Source: Flavobacteriales bacterium UBA1494 (GTDB lineage Bacteria > Bacteroidota > Bacteroidia > Flavobacteriales_E > Vicingaceae). From it: DNA of 64,000 nt. The notes below the pieces were generated by a model that searched no databases, was not told the origin of the DNA, and saw only the letters and a program-made list of their open reading frames with translations. The stretch is from assembly GCA_905182175.1 (NCBI GenBank), contig CAJJAT010000004.1:1-64000 (forward strand), written 5' to 3'. The stretch's first letter is position 1, and the number at the start of each line of letters is the position of its first letter. The translations under genes and the position numbers were made by a program. Positions 54,824 to 62,967 of this stretch are shown piece after piece.

Positions 54824-55945
54824 ATGCAGCAAAAATCAATAGATTTCTTTTCTAGAAACTTTGCCAATGAGCAAATGAATTTCCTGTACACAGGGAATTT
54901 TAGCGATTTACATACCGATCATTTTATTGAATTAAACAGCCAACAAGTTGAAAACGTTGATGGGTCTAAAATGCTACAAAGAAAAGCAGCTTTTTTAATT
55001 GCAGAATGCTTTCAAAACGTTGTAAGACATAGCGACCTTACGAACAAAGAAGCTTATTTTCACATTAAAAATAATTTTGGAGTCTTCAGCCTTACTTCAG
55101 GCAATACAATACAAAACAACATTGTGTCTGCTCTGAAAGGTCAATTAGAGCAGCTGAATAAACTAACCTCTGAAGAATTAAGGGAAGTATATAGACAAAC
55201 TCTTGAAGATACCTCCTTTTCTAATAAAGGAGGAGCTGGTCTCGGTTTAATCGAAATGGCTCGAAAAACGAAGAACAAACTGAGCTTTAGGTTTTCGAGA
55301 ATAAATGCTATCAAATCTTACTTTTATTTTCAACTGCTGCTGAACTCAACTTCAACAAACCGACACGTTGCAAAGGGTAATTTTGACGCAGACATTTTAC
55401 TAAAGAGTGGACTGGTAAAAGATGATTTATTCTTAGTATACAAAGGAATCATTTCATCGAACGTTACTTCCTCTCTTCTCAGAATAGTGGAACGGACATT
55501 TCAATCGCAAAATCAGAAATTTGGTTTTGTTGAATTGATGGGGTTGATTGAAAACTTTACCAAAGCACTAAACTCAGTAAATAGTGACAGTTCAATGATG
55601 CTTCTAATGGGAAAAAATGAGGTAGGATATAAAATTGAGGCCTCTTGCATGGCTAGTAATCTAACGGCGAAAAAACTCTCAAGGTCTTTAAATTTATACA
55701 AGACATTTAGTCCGGAATGTCTTGAAAATGAACAACTCGATTTATTAAGTAATCCAAATCAAGGTATCCAGAATAACTATAAACTGAACCTCGTAAAATT
55801 AATCAAGAACTGTTCGGATGTAAAGGTTAACTTCGAGGCATATAATGAAACGCACTCTTTTATTGGCATTAGCGCGTATTTTTATCAAAATGAGCAGGAT
55901 ACACTGCTTATATTTAAACAAATAAAAAACCTCACAACTAGTTAA
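54824..55945 (+). CDS. tandem SiaB-like (DUF6272) protein
   Basis: A 373-residue cytosolic protein. The first half matches the SiaB/DUF6272 protein-kinase-like fold related to GHKL ATPases: FLYTGNFSDLHTDHFIELN, LIAECFQNVVRHS (N-box-like) and KGGAGLGLIEMARKTKNKLS (G-box-like). The second half (about 195-365) appears to be a diverged repeat of the same fold: LFLVYKGIISSNVTSSLLRI aligns with the opening and VELMGLIENFTKALNS with the N-box helix, but it has no GGAGLG motif. SiaB-type kinases control anti-anti-sigma partners in biofilm pathways. No SiaA, SiaC or SpoIIE gene lies near. Confidence 0.75.
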   Translation: MQQKSIDFFSRNFANEQMNFLYTGNFSDLHTDHFIELNSQQVENVDGSKMLQRKAAFLIAECFQNVVRHSDLTNKEAYFHIKNNFGVFSLTSGNTIQNNIVSALKGQLEQLNKLTSEELREVYRQTLEDTSFSNKGGAGLGLIEMARKTKNKLSFRFSRINAIKSYFYFQLLLNSTSTNRHVAKGNFDADILLKSGLVKDDLFLVYKGIISSNVTSSLLRIVERTFQSQNQKFGFVELMGLIENFTKALNSVNSDSSMMLLMGKNEVGYKIEASCMASNLTAKKLSRSLNLYKTFSPECLENEQLDLLSNPNQGIQNNYKLNLVKLIKNCSDVKVNFEAYNETHSFIGISAYFYQNEQDTLLIFKQIKNLTTS

Positions 55946-56167
55946 TTTATTCCCACAAAGGCGTTAAATTAATTTTAATTGATACTTTAAAATTAACAGG
56001 CAGAATACTGCAGAATACGTTTATTGCAGATAGTGTGCGTCCGTTGTTTTTTGATGTGTTGCACTTGAAAGAAAAAATGTAAATGCGATCACTCTATCTT
56101 TACAATGACTTTTTGCAAGTCGGTAAAACTTTGCGAAGGAAAAACCGTTACAAACTACAACAACTAA

Positions 56168-56518
56168 ATGAATTTACTTTTAGCCCTTATTCTTTTTGAT
56201 AGCATTGCATTTTTTGCATACGGTCTATCTTGTTTGTTTTCTCAAAAAATGAAAACCGAATTTATTCGGTTTGGATTGGCCTCTGCACAGAGAAAAATAA
56301 CTGGAATTGCTCAAGTACTTGGCGGTTTAGGCTTAATAATAGGGTATTTTTTAGATGTAAGAATATCAATTTTCTCCACACTTGGTCTATGTGTGCTCAT
56401 GCTAGCAGGGTTTATTGTGCGTGTTAAGATTAAGGATACACTAGCTGAGACACTTCCTTCGTTTCTATTTATGTTGCTTAATTTAATCTTAACCTACTTT
56501 CTGATTGGTAAGCTCTAA
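56168..56518 (+). CDS. DoxX-like membrane protein
   Basis: A 116-residue protein with four hydrophobic helices (LLLALILFDSIAFFAYGLSC; ITGIAQVLGGLGLIIGYFL; IFSTLGLCVLMLAGFIVRV; LPSFLFMLLNLILTYFLIG). The KITGIAQVLGGLGLI segment and the conserved RVKIKD between helices three and four are DoxX-family traits. It converges with a second DoxX-like gene and their stop regions overlap by four bases. The function of small DoxX proteins is not well defined. Confidence 0.75.
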   Translation: MNLLLALILFDSIAFFAYGLSCLFSQKMKTEFIRFGLASAQRKITGIAQVLGGLGLIIGYFLDVRISIFSTLGLCVLMLAGFIVRVKIKDTLAETLPSFLFMLLNLILTYFLIGKL

Positions 56519-56880
56519 GAAAGGTACACAATGCCAAGACAAAGAATTAGAAAACTTGCCGCAGGTATTGACTTAAAAAGAGGATCTTTAATCTTCAGGT
56601 GCATCAGCACAGAACCACTTAAGAAAAAGAAGAGTCCAAATGCACCAACTTTTTCAAGAAATTGAAATTGAATTGAGGCAAGTAGTAAAATAGCTAGACC
56701 TACTTTTGCGGTCCCTATGACATAGACCGACCAAGTGGGCAAACCATAAGCTGAAAACTCTTCATGAATTGTTTGAGCGGAACCACCCCTCCACCTAGAT
56801 GGTTTTTTAGAGTTAACTAACCAAACATTTAAAATGCTGAGGCCGACAATTAATTTCAATAAAATTATAAAATATTCCAT
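56515..56880 (-). CDS. DoxX-like membrane protein
   Basis: A 121-residue four-helix membrane protein (MEYFIILLKLIVGLSILNVW; VYVIGTAKVGLAILLLASIQ; FGLFFFLSGSVLMHLKIKD; PAASFLILCLGIVYLS) with a cytosolic or periplasmic loop SKKPSRWRGGSAQTIHEEFS. The LKIKDP motif mirrors RVKIKD of the convergent neighbour at 56168, so the two are distant paralogues arranged tail to tail. No substrate is known. Confidence 0.75.
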   Translation of the reverse strand: MEYFIILLKLIVGLSILNVWLVNSKKPSRWRGGSAQTIHEEFSAYGLPTWSVYVIGTAKVGLAILLLASIQFQFLEKVGAFGLFFFLSGSVLMHLKIKDPLFKSIPAASFLILCLGIVYLS

Positions 56881-57185
56881 ATTGCGTTAAATTTTGAACA
56901 TAGTCCTCTGTACAGATGGGCTCTAAATTAGTCAATCTTTAAAGGATATTGAGTTTAATTGGCAGCAAATTCTCATTCTAATTTTTGCCCGTTTAAGAAA
57001 GAGCCGATAAGCCCTAAAAGAGTGCCGTAAAAAAACAATTTATTTATAACACACAGGAATAACACACTACTTCTATGCTGTAAATCAACAACCTAATAAT
57101 TTAAACGGAATGAGTCACATTTGAAGGTAGTTTTTTCTAATCTTGATAATAGAAATTTAATATGGATCTTTTGCAAATAATTCGA

Positions 57186-58938
57186 TTAGCTTCTAACCTT
57201 TTCCAGTTGACTCAGTACCTCTTTTATTTCCACAAAACTACTTTCTGTGAAATTTAACGTATAGTAACGACTTCCATTTAATTGCATATAGCAAAGCATT
57301 GGTTTGCAAGCTACCACTTTATATACAAAAATATAGGCGTTTTCGTTCTTTGGAATGTTATGGGCTTCAAAGTGATTCTGTTCAACAATAGCGTTACAAG
57401 TAATCATGCTGTTGGTATTTTTAAAAACAATGTGCACCTTCTCATTGATCACATCCTCGGACTTCATTACCACCATTTGACTTTCGGAAGGATCATTTTC
57501 AATAAATTTATCAATGTTAATCCATTTTAAATCATTGGCATTAAAAATATAGTTGGTTAAATATTTTTCTGAGGTTATTCCCATTGCGTCCATACTTTCT
57601 CCCCACTCTTCCACTTTCCTTTTTCTCTCAGCTCTCCACTGCTTCACTTCTAATTCAAAAACAATTTTATGCTTCTCATTTCTCAACAATCTTTTCTTAA
57701 TCACCCTTAAGTAATCAGCAGTTTTAGTAAATTTCTCAGATTTAGCTAAGCGCAATGAATTCCAATGTTCCATTTCTACAACGTAATACTTCATGTCTTC
57801 ATGAAAGGACACCATTGCATTTTCGTAGCTTATTTTTCGTTTTTTATACTTTTCAACTCTTAGTAAATAACGCGTCATTGCCTTTTGATAGCTTTTTGTT
57901 TTGCTTGCTTCGGATTTCACCTTTATTCCACTTGTACCACTGGATCTTTCTTTTATAGCTTTTTAACTTTGGCTCATGAGGGGCACGAACCTTGCTCGGC
58001 ACTTTCGGCTTATCGGGTGGAGCAACTGTATATTTAAATAAAGGAAAGGGGGTTCGGTCAGACTGTAAAACGAGAAATTCTATTGTACTAATATTTTCCA
58101 TTCTGTTTGTGATTGGTCTTCCTGTAGTCGTCCAATTTTCTCCTGAATTTGAAAGAAAGATTTCCATTCCAACTTGCCTATTTTCATTTGGAACTGCCAC
58201 AATTAGTTCTTTGCCTTTCGCTAACCTTAAATTTTCTCCATTTTCTGCCTTCACTGTAATTTTGAACATTCCTCCAGTTTCCAATAACAGCCCATCTGCT
58301 TTAGTTTGCAAGCCTGAAGCCATAAAATGTCTAAAGTCAAGTGATTCGATTAATTCGACAGTTACCTTTTCGAGAATGGTGTCACCGTTAGTATTTACAA
58401 AAATACCTTTGGGAATAGATATTTGAACTCCATTATGACCCTTAACAGCGTTCTTCTTGGTTGGGTCTAAACAAATAACAGTTCGATTATTCCGATTAAG
58501 TTCTTGTTCTAATTCTAAAATACTTTCAAACTGGTATCCTTTTAAGGAAACTTCTACCCTTCGGTTACTTTCCATATTACGTTGGCTAGTATTCGGTAAA
58601 ATAGGTGCTAACTATCCTTTAAAATCAGTTCTAATATTTTTTACCGCGATGCCTTTTGAAATCAGATAGTTTTTTACAGCTTGAGATCGATTGAAGGACA
58701 GCTGCTCATTGTATACATTCATCCCTCTGTTGTCGGTGTGTCCTTCAATAAATAGTTCAAAGTCTGGAAAATTAGCAGTTTCTTCAATTAGTTCATTTAG
58801 CTTACATACAGCTGAGTCAGTTAATTCAAATTCAGCAATATTGAAGTATACTGTTTTCTTATTTTCTGTACTGCTTGATTGTGCAGGAATACTAACTACA
58901 AATAATAATATAACCGCGAGAAGCTTGGATATTTTCAT
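57186..58938 (-). pseudogene. OmpA-family protein gene broken by a stop and a frameshift
   Basis: One ancestral gene is readable in three parts. From ATG 58938: signal peptide (LLAVILLFVVSIPAQSSS) and an OmpA-like peptidoglycan-binding domain (LFIEGHTDNRGMNVYNEQLS). A TAG at 58612 follows FKG where the domain should continue; the same frame resumes and completes it with NMESNRRVEVSLKG. A middle region follows (KGHNGVQISIPKGIFVNTNG). Near 57945-57960, at an AAAAGAAAG stretch, the frame shifts and continues as KSEASKTKSYQKAMTRYLLR to 57186. Three lesion-separated open frames of 108, 240 and 244 codons therefore belong to a single gene of about 580 residues. Confidence 0.85.
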
Positions 58939-59154
58939 AATTGTTCGTTTTTAAGGGTTGGTAAATACCCTATTAGAACCTATGAATTGTTTAATTTATT
59001 GTCTCGAATGATAAAATTGTGTTGGTACTATTTTAGCAACACGCCTTAAATAAATAAAGTAGACCACATGAATAGTGTTAAACCATCCCGTTTTGTGTTT
59101 GTTTGTCTATTTTTAAGAAGTACAACGACTGAAAGCGAAGAATGACATGCCTTT

Positions 59155-60117
59155 TTAATCTAACAGAGATTTTGCAATCTGCTCCATCTTCAAACTATAC
59201 CCATTCACCTTTTGATGAGTCGGCATCCACCCCAATAAAAACCGAGTAAAATCCGCCCAAGCTATAGCATACATGCTTCGCCATTCATGTTCCAACTTTG
59301 GAAAAGCCTCAATTTTTGTTGATCCTCTCAATTCCCTAAAATAGAAATTAAGTAACTCTTCCTCATGTTGTTCGCATTCGTATTCAGTTAAACAGCTGCC
59401 CAACAAGTAAACGACATCTTTCATTCCGCAACCACCGCCTACATATTGAAAATCGACCGCAGCAACAGATTTAATGTCGGGTGCAAAACAAAAGTTAGCC
59501 ACTTTAGCATCACCATGAATTATCGTTTTATACTTACAATTTCTTAGTTTGTCATCAAGCTTTTTTGCATTCTTTTTCAACCAATTAGTGTCCATTGCTG
59601 CCAGTTCGTCTGGCCTCGTTTCTAACTGCCAATACGACCCTTCGTTCCACAATCTATTTGGCTTATCATTCATAAACGTTCCATGGAAGTTAGCCAACCA
59701 TTTTAAACAAAGCTTTGTTTCTTGAACAGTTAATTGCGACCTTCTCACCTCAAAGCCTGCAGCGTCTAAATCTTCTAACACCACTCTACTTTCCTCCCCC
59801 ATTTCACTTGTAAAATGGAATTTCGGAACTTTACAATGGTCGTTCGTTTTATCAGAGTAATGGTGGTACCAGGCCATTTCAACTTCGTATGATTTCACCT
59901 TTCGCACGTGAGAATTTTTAGTATTCCAACCTCTTGGATGATTCGACTCAATGGGAATGGCAATGTGTTTTACAATTACAGTACTAACATTGGAATTTAC
60001 AAGCTGCCATCGGCTAATTGTTCCATAACCGCTCCAAAGCGATTGAATAGTCTCCAACTCCCTTGCATCTGATGCGTTAAAATGATAGATTAATTGTCTT
60101 TTAAATGAACTCTTCAC
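59155..60117 (-). CDS. ecdysteroid-kinase-like phosphotransferase
   Basis: A 320-residue kinase of the choline/aminoglycoside phosphotransferase superfamily, GTG start. VSTVIVKHIAIPIES supplies the ATP-binding Lys, YEVEMAWYHHYSDKT the helix Glu, TIIHGDAKVANFCFAP the catalytic loop (HGD...N), and AAVDFQYVGGGCGMKDVVYL the metal-binding DFQ segment. The DFQY-x-G-x-G pattern and gene length point to the ecdysteroid-kinase-like (DUF1679) branch, which also occurs in bacteria. The phosphorylated substrate is unknown. It stands alone between non-coding stretches. Confidence 0.85.
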   Translation of the reverse strand: MKSSFKRQLIYHFNASDARELETIQSLWSGYGTISRWQLVNSNVSTVIVKHIAIPIESNHPRGWNTKNSHVRKVKSYEVEMAWYHHYSDKTNDHCKVPKFHFTSEMGEESRVVLEDLDAAGFEVRRSQLTVQETKLCLKWLANFHGTFMNDKPNRLWNEGSYWQLETRPDELAAMDTNWLKKNAKKLDDKLRNCKYKTIIHGDAKVANFCFAPDIKSVAAVDFQYVGGGCGMKDVVYLLGSCLTEYECEQHEEELLNFYFRELRGSTKIEAFPKLEHEWRSMYAIAWADFTRFLLGWMPTHQKVNGYSLKMEQIAKSLLD

Positions 60118-60567
60118 AACTTAAAAATATGGATATGAATGAAACAAAAGCGGAAACCAATTTTAATTTTTAAACAGTACTAATGAAACGAAGAAGTTGC
60201 CTACTCCGTCTTCTGATCTTATTAACAGTAAACAAAGTACACCAATGACTGCCGTAGTTCTGTTCTTATTTTATACCAATCAAGTTTTTTATTGCTGCAT
60301 ACTATTGTAAAAACGATTATTTTAACCCGTAGAATTGGTAAATGCCGAATGCTTAGATAACGAGGAACGATGTGCGAGACATTCGATGGATTTATCTGTA
60401 TTACACGATATATTTAGACGTTGACCTACTCGCTATTTAACAGTTTTTATGCGGATTAATGTGCTCTTTGCAGTGCAGGTTCCAATGCACCGTTAACTGC
60501 CTAAGCAACGTCAAAATAATTGCAGAGCGGAAACGGCGATAAGGATGCAGTGAAAAATAAAAATTGA
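60118..60567. other. non-coding stretch
   Basis: No frame of note, terminator or repeat was found on either strand in these 450 bases. Short hydrophilic fragments occur in several frames without forming a recognisable domain. Confidence 0.4.
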
Positions 60568-61197
60568 TTAACCGATTAACTTGTGGTCCATGTAATTTAA
60601 CATGTTGGTATGGTACTCCTCCAATACCTTGGTGTGGAAGTAAGGATAGATAAAACGATCTCTGAATTTAGATTGACTTCTGTAATGAGTTGTGTGTGTA
60701 ATCCGAGTTCTATTGTTCCCGACAGAATCTAATTTAATTCTTTGAAAGCCAATAGACTTGCCACCCTTTATATAGGCAAACTCTAGCACCCTTTCTTCCT
60801 TATTTTTTATAACTATTTCATATGAGACGGCAATTTGAATGATTCCTTTTAAAACACTTAAATTCATAAAATAAACTTGGCCGACTTCCGTTGCAGAAAA
60901 AGTCTCTTCCTTATATAACACATCTAACTCATTTCGTTTTGAAAGCATCAATGCAAAGGAAACGAGACTTCCTGTAAACACTAAATTCAGACCTGTTTTA
61001 TTATACGAATCCCAAACAGTGTCTATGTTGTATTTGGCTTCAAATACCTCTTCGTGCTTCAAAAACTTTTTTGTGCAGTCACCGGGTCTAAAAGAGACCT
61101 GTAGGTCCTTAACGGACCGAACCCGGTTATTGATTTGCTCTTGTATAAAGGCCCTAATTTTCTTATGCGGAATCCGCTCTAATACAATGTGCTCCAT
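60568..61197 (-). CDS. conserved hypothetical protein, possibly SRPBCC-like
   Basis: A 209-residue soluble protein. Beta-rich segments (GQVYFMNLSVLKGIIQIAVS; RTRITHTTHYRSQSKFRDRF) and a C-terminal helix (HTKVLEEYHTNMLNYMDHKL) are consistent with a START/SRPBCC-type lipid-binding cup, but there is no decisive motif. The block ITHTTHYRS with IYPYFHTKV looks conserved. It begins at ATG 61197 and appears to be monocistronic. I give no specific function. Confidence 0.6.
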   Translation of the reverse strand: MEHIVLERIPHKKIRAFIQEQINNRVRSVKDLQVSFRPGDCTKKFLKHEEVFEAKYNIDTVWDSYNKTGLNLVFTGSLVSFALMLSKRNELDVLYKEETFSATEVGQVYFMNLSVLKGIIQIAVSYEIVIKNKEERVLEFAYIKGGKSIGFQRIKLDSVGNNRTRITHTTHYRSQSKFRDRFIYPYFHTKVLEEYHTNMLNYMDHKLIG

Positions 61198-61293
61198 TCA
61201 AGTTATTCGCGCAAATCCCAAATAGATTCTGCTGTTACGGACTGCAAAATAAGCCCTAATATTTAAAAAATTGCAATTCAAGCATTGAAACTA

Positions 61294-61521
61294 TTATTTT
61301 AGTTTTTTCAATCCGTATAAAATGTCATCTAATCCATTTAATTTGATCTCGTAAAGTGTTTCCAATAGCACTCCCAACTTTCCTTTTGGAAAGCCTTTTT
61401 GACGATACCAAACTAAATAATGTTCAGGAATATCTGCTAATATTCGCCCCTTGTACTTGCCATAAGGCATTTTCATGCGAACCAAGTCCATTAAAATTTT
61501 GTGCTGTTCTTCATTTTTCAC
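61294..61521 (-). CDS. DUF3820 family protein
   Basis: A 75-residue protein (GTG start) matching DUF3820: MKMPYGKYKGRILADIPEHY, then LVWYRQKGFPKGKLGVLLET, ending in a Leu/Lys helix. These two blocks are the whole conserved core of the family, so the protein is complete. Family members have been labelled putative quorum-sensing-regulated factors, without firm evidence of activity. No partner gene is adjacent. Confidence 0.85.
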   Translation of the reverse strand: MKNEEQHKILMDLVRMKMPYGKYKGRILADIPEHYLVWYRQKGFPKGKLGVLLETLYEIKLNGLDDILYGLKKLK

Positions 61522-61746
61522 AATTTAAAAATACTCGCATAAGTTGGTTCTTAGTGCCTAAAAAGCTTTATTATATTTACTGCGATAGTATACTAAAAGT
61601 ACTTCACCTAAGTGTTTGATACAGGATATATTATTTTTGAAGGAATCCTTAAAACAACAGATTTAGAGTCATCCATTAATTTAATCTAAGAAAAGAAGCA
61701 ACTAAGCCTCTCCTGTCATTATCTTGCACAATCCAAATGTATCTCC

Positions 61747-62577
61747 ATGAAGACTAAATTATTTTTAAGCCTACTCTGTTGCGCGCTCTCCCTTACTGTT
61801 TGCGCACAAGACGACTACGATTATGATTATGACGAAGAGTATGAAGATACTGTGAAATTCTCTTTCGGAATCAACTTTGGTGCTTATTTTTCGAGCCATG
61901 AGACGGCGGAAATCTATTCTGGAAGACCCTATATAACGCCCTTTAATATTCCTTTTGTTTTTAGCCAGCCGTTCAATGAACAAGTTTTTAGAGATTACTT
62001 TAGGTTTGCCTATCAAATTGAGGAGTACCCCCTTGAAACAAGATACAGAACAGCATCGGAAATTGGTGGACACATTGAGTACAACTTAAATGATGCTGTT
62101 GACTTGTATTTAGATGTAAACATTACACAACTAAAATTTGAACAGTTTTTTACTGTGGCAATTTTCGACCCAAACAATGGTATCAATGGACCTACATTTG
62201 AACAAGTGCCCCTTTTTGGAGAGGAAAATCGGTTTCATCTCAACCTTGGGGCTCAATTTAGTATGTATCACGATGAGTATTCTAATTTCTATTTCTCTGT
62301 TTTTGGGAGTTTAAACAACACTCAAATGAGAAGAAATTACTTCGTAATTAACAACCAAGAGTATGAAATATTTCACGTAGCAGAAGACAGACCTAACCAA
62401 CGATTAGGAGGAATTGGTTACGGCGGAGGAGCAGGTTTAGGGTTTAAATATAAAATAATGGACCACTTGACAACCGATTTCTATTACAACATGTCTTACG
62501 TTCAAATAAATTTAAGTGAGAATTTTCAACCTTTTGGGTTCAATCATGGTCTAGGAATCCGAATTATTTGGCATTAA
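61747..62577 (+). CDS. outer-membrane beta-barrel protein, uncharacterised
   Basis: A 276-residue exported protein. The signal peptide MKTKLFLSLLCCALSLTVCA is followed by an acidic, Tyr-rich stretch (QDDYDYDYDEEYED) at the mature N-terminus that may bind cations. Then come regular amphipathic strands: FSFGINFGAYFSSH, AVDLYLDVNITQLKFEQFF, FHLNLGAQFSMYHDEYS, and FNHGLGIRIIWH at the end, as in porin-like or OmpW-like barrels of eight to twelve strands. No named family was recognised. Confidence 0.65.
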   Translation: MKTKLFLSLLCCALSLTVCAQDDYDYDYDEEYEDTVKFSFGINFGAYFSSHETAEIYSGRPYITPFNIPFVFSQPFNEQVFRDYFRFAYQIEEYPLETRYRTASEIGGHIEYNLNDAVDLYLDVNITQLKFEQFFTVAIFDPNNGINGPTFEQVPLFGEENRFHLNLGAQFSMYHDEYSNFYFSVFGSLNNTQMRRNYFVINNQEYEIFHVAEDRPNQRLGGIGYGGGAGLGFKYKIMDHLTTDFYYNMSYVQINLSENFQPFGFNHGLGIRIIWH

Positions 62578-62600
62578 TTCGTCGATTATTTGCGTGACTG

Positions 62601-62963
62601 CTAATATTCTATTGCATCGCTTACGTCCCAAGCATCCTTTTCAATACCACAAGTAAATTTAAACGTTTCGCTATTGTGAACTAGAGCGTTGGGATCTTTA
62701 TAGTTTGCAGCCTCTGCTTTTTTCAACCACTTCTGTAACTCCCTATATTTTGGATTTCTTAATTTTTTATGACCAATTACAAAGGTTGGAATATTCGCCT
62801 TTCCCGAAGCATACTGTCCTCTTAATTCTAGCTCTTTAGATTTGTTGGCTGTCACGTCGTAAAATAAAAATACAACTCCACTTGTTGTCAGTAATTTTTT
62901 ATAGTACTGCGTTTTGTGGCAATTACCAGCACCGTAAAGTTTTATGTTATTCCTCTTATCCAT
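62601..62963 (-). CDS. glutaredoxin/ArsC-like thioredoxin-fold protein
   Basis: A 120-residue protein. NIKLYGAGNCHKTQYYKKLL places a single Cys at the start of helix 1 (motif CxKT, the glutaredoxin/ArsC position), VVFLFYDVTANKSKELELRG follows, and NIPTFVIGHKKLRNP supplies the cis-Pro loop. Only one Cys of the active-site pair is present there, so a monothiol mechanism or a non-redox binding role is possible. It lies four bases after the end of selO and is probably in the same transcript. Confidence 0.65.
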   Translation of the reverse strand: MDKRNNIKLYGAGNCHKTQYYKKLLTTSGVVFLFYDVTANKSKELELRGQYASGKANIPTFVIGHKKLRNPKYRELQKWLKKAEAANYKDPNALVHNSETFKFTCGIEKDAWDVSDAIEY

Positions 62964-62967
62964 GCGT

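Noticed and set aside
57186-57920. Separate hypothetical protein of 244 residues
   Set aside because: It starts without a proper leader and joins the OmpA-family gene by a one-base frameshift, so it is a piece of that gene.
5341-58614. Stop-codon reassignment or systematic readthrough as the reason for several in-frame TAA/TAG codons
   Set aside because: Intact genes throughout end normally at TAA, TAG and TGA, the interrupted positions call for different amino acids, and frameshifts occur in the same set. Mutation or base error explains them better.
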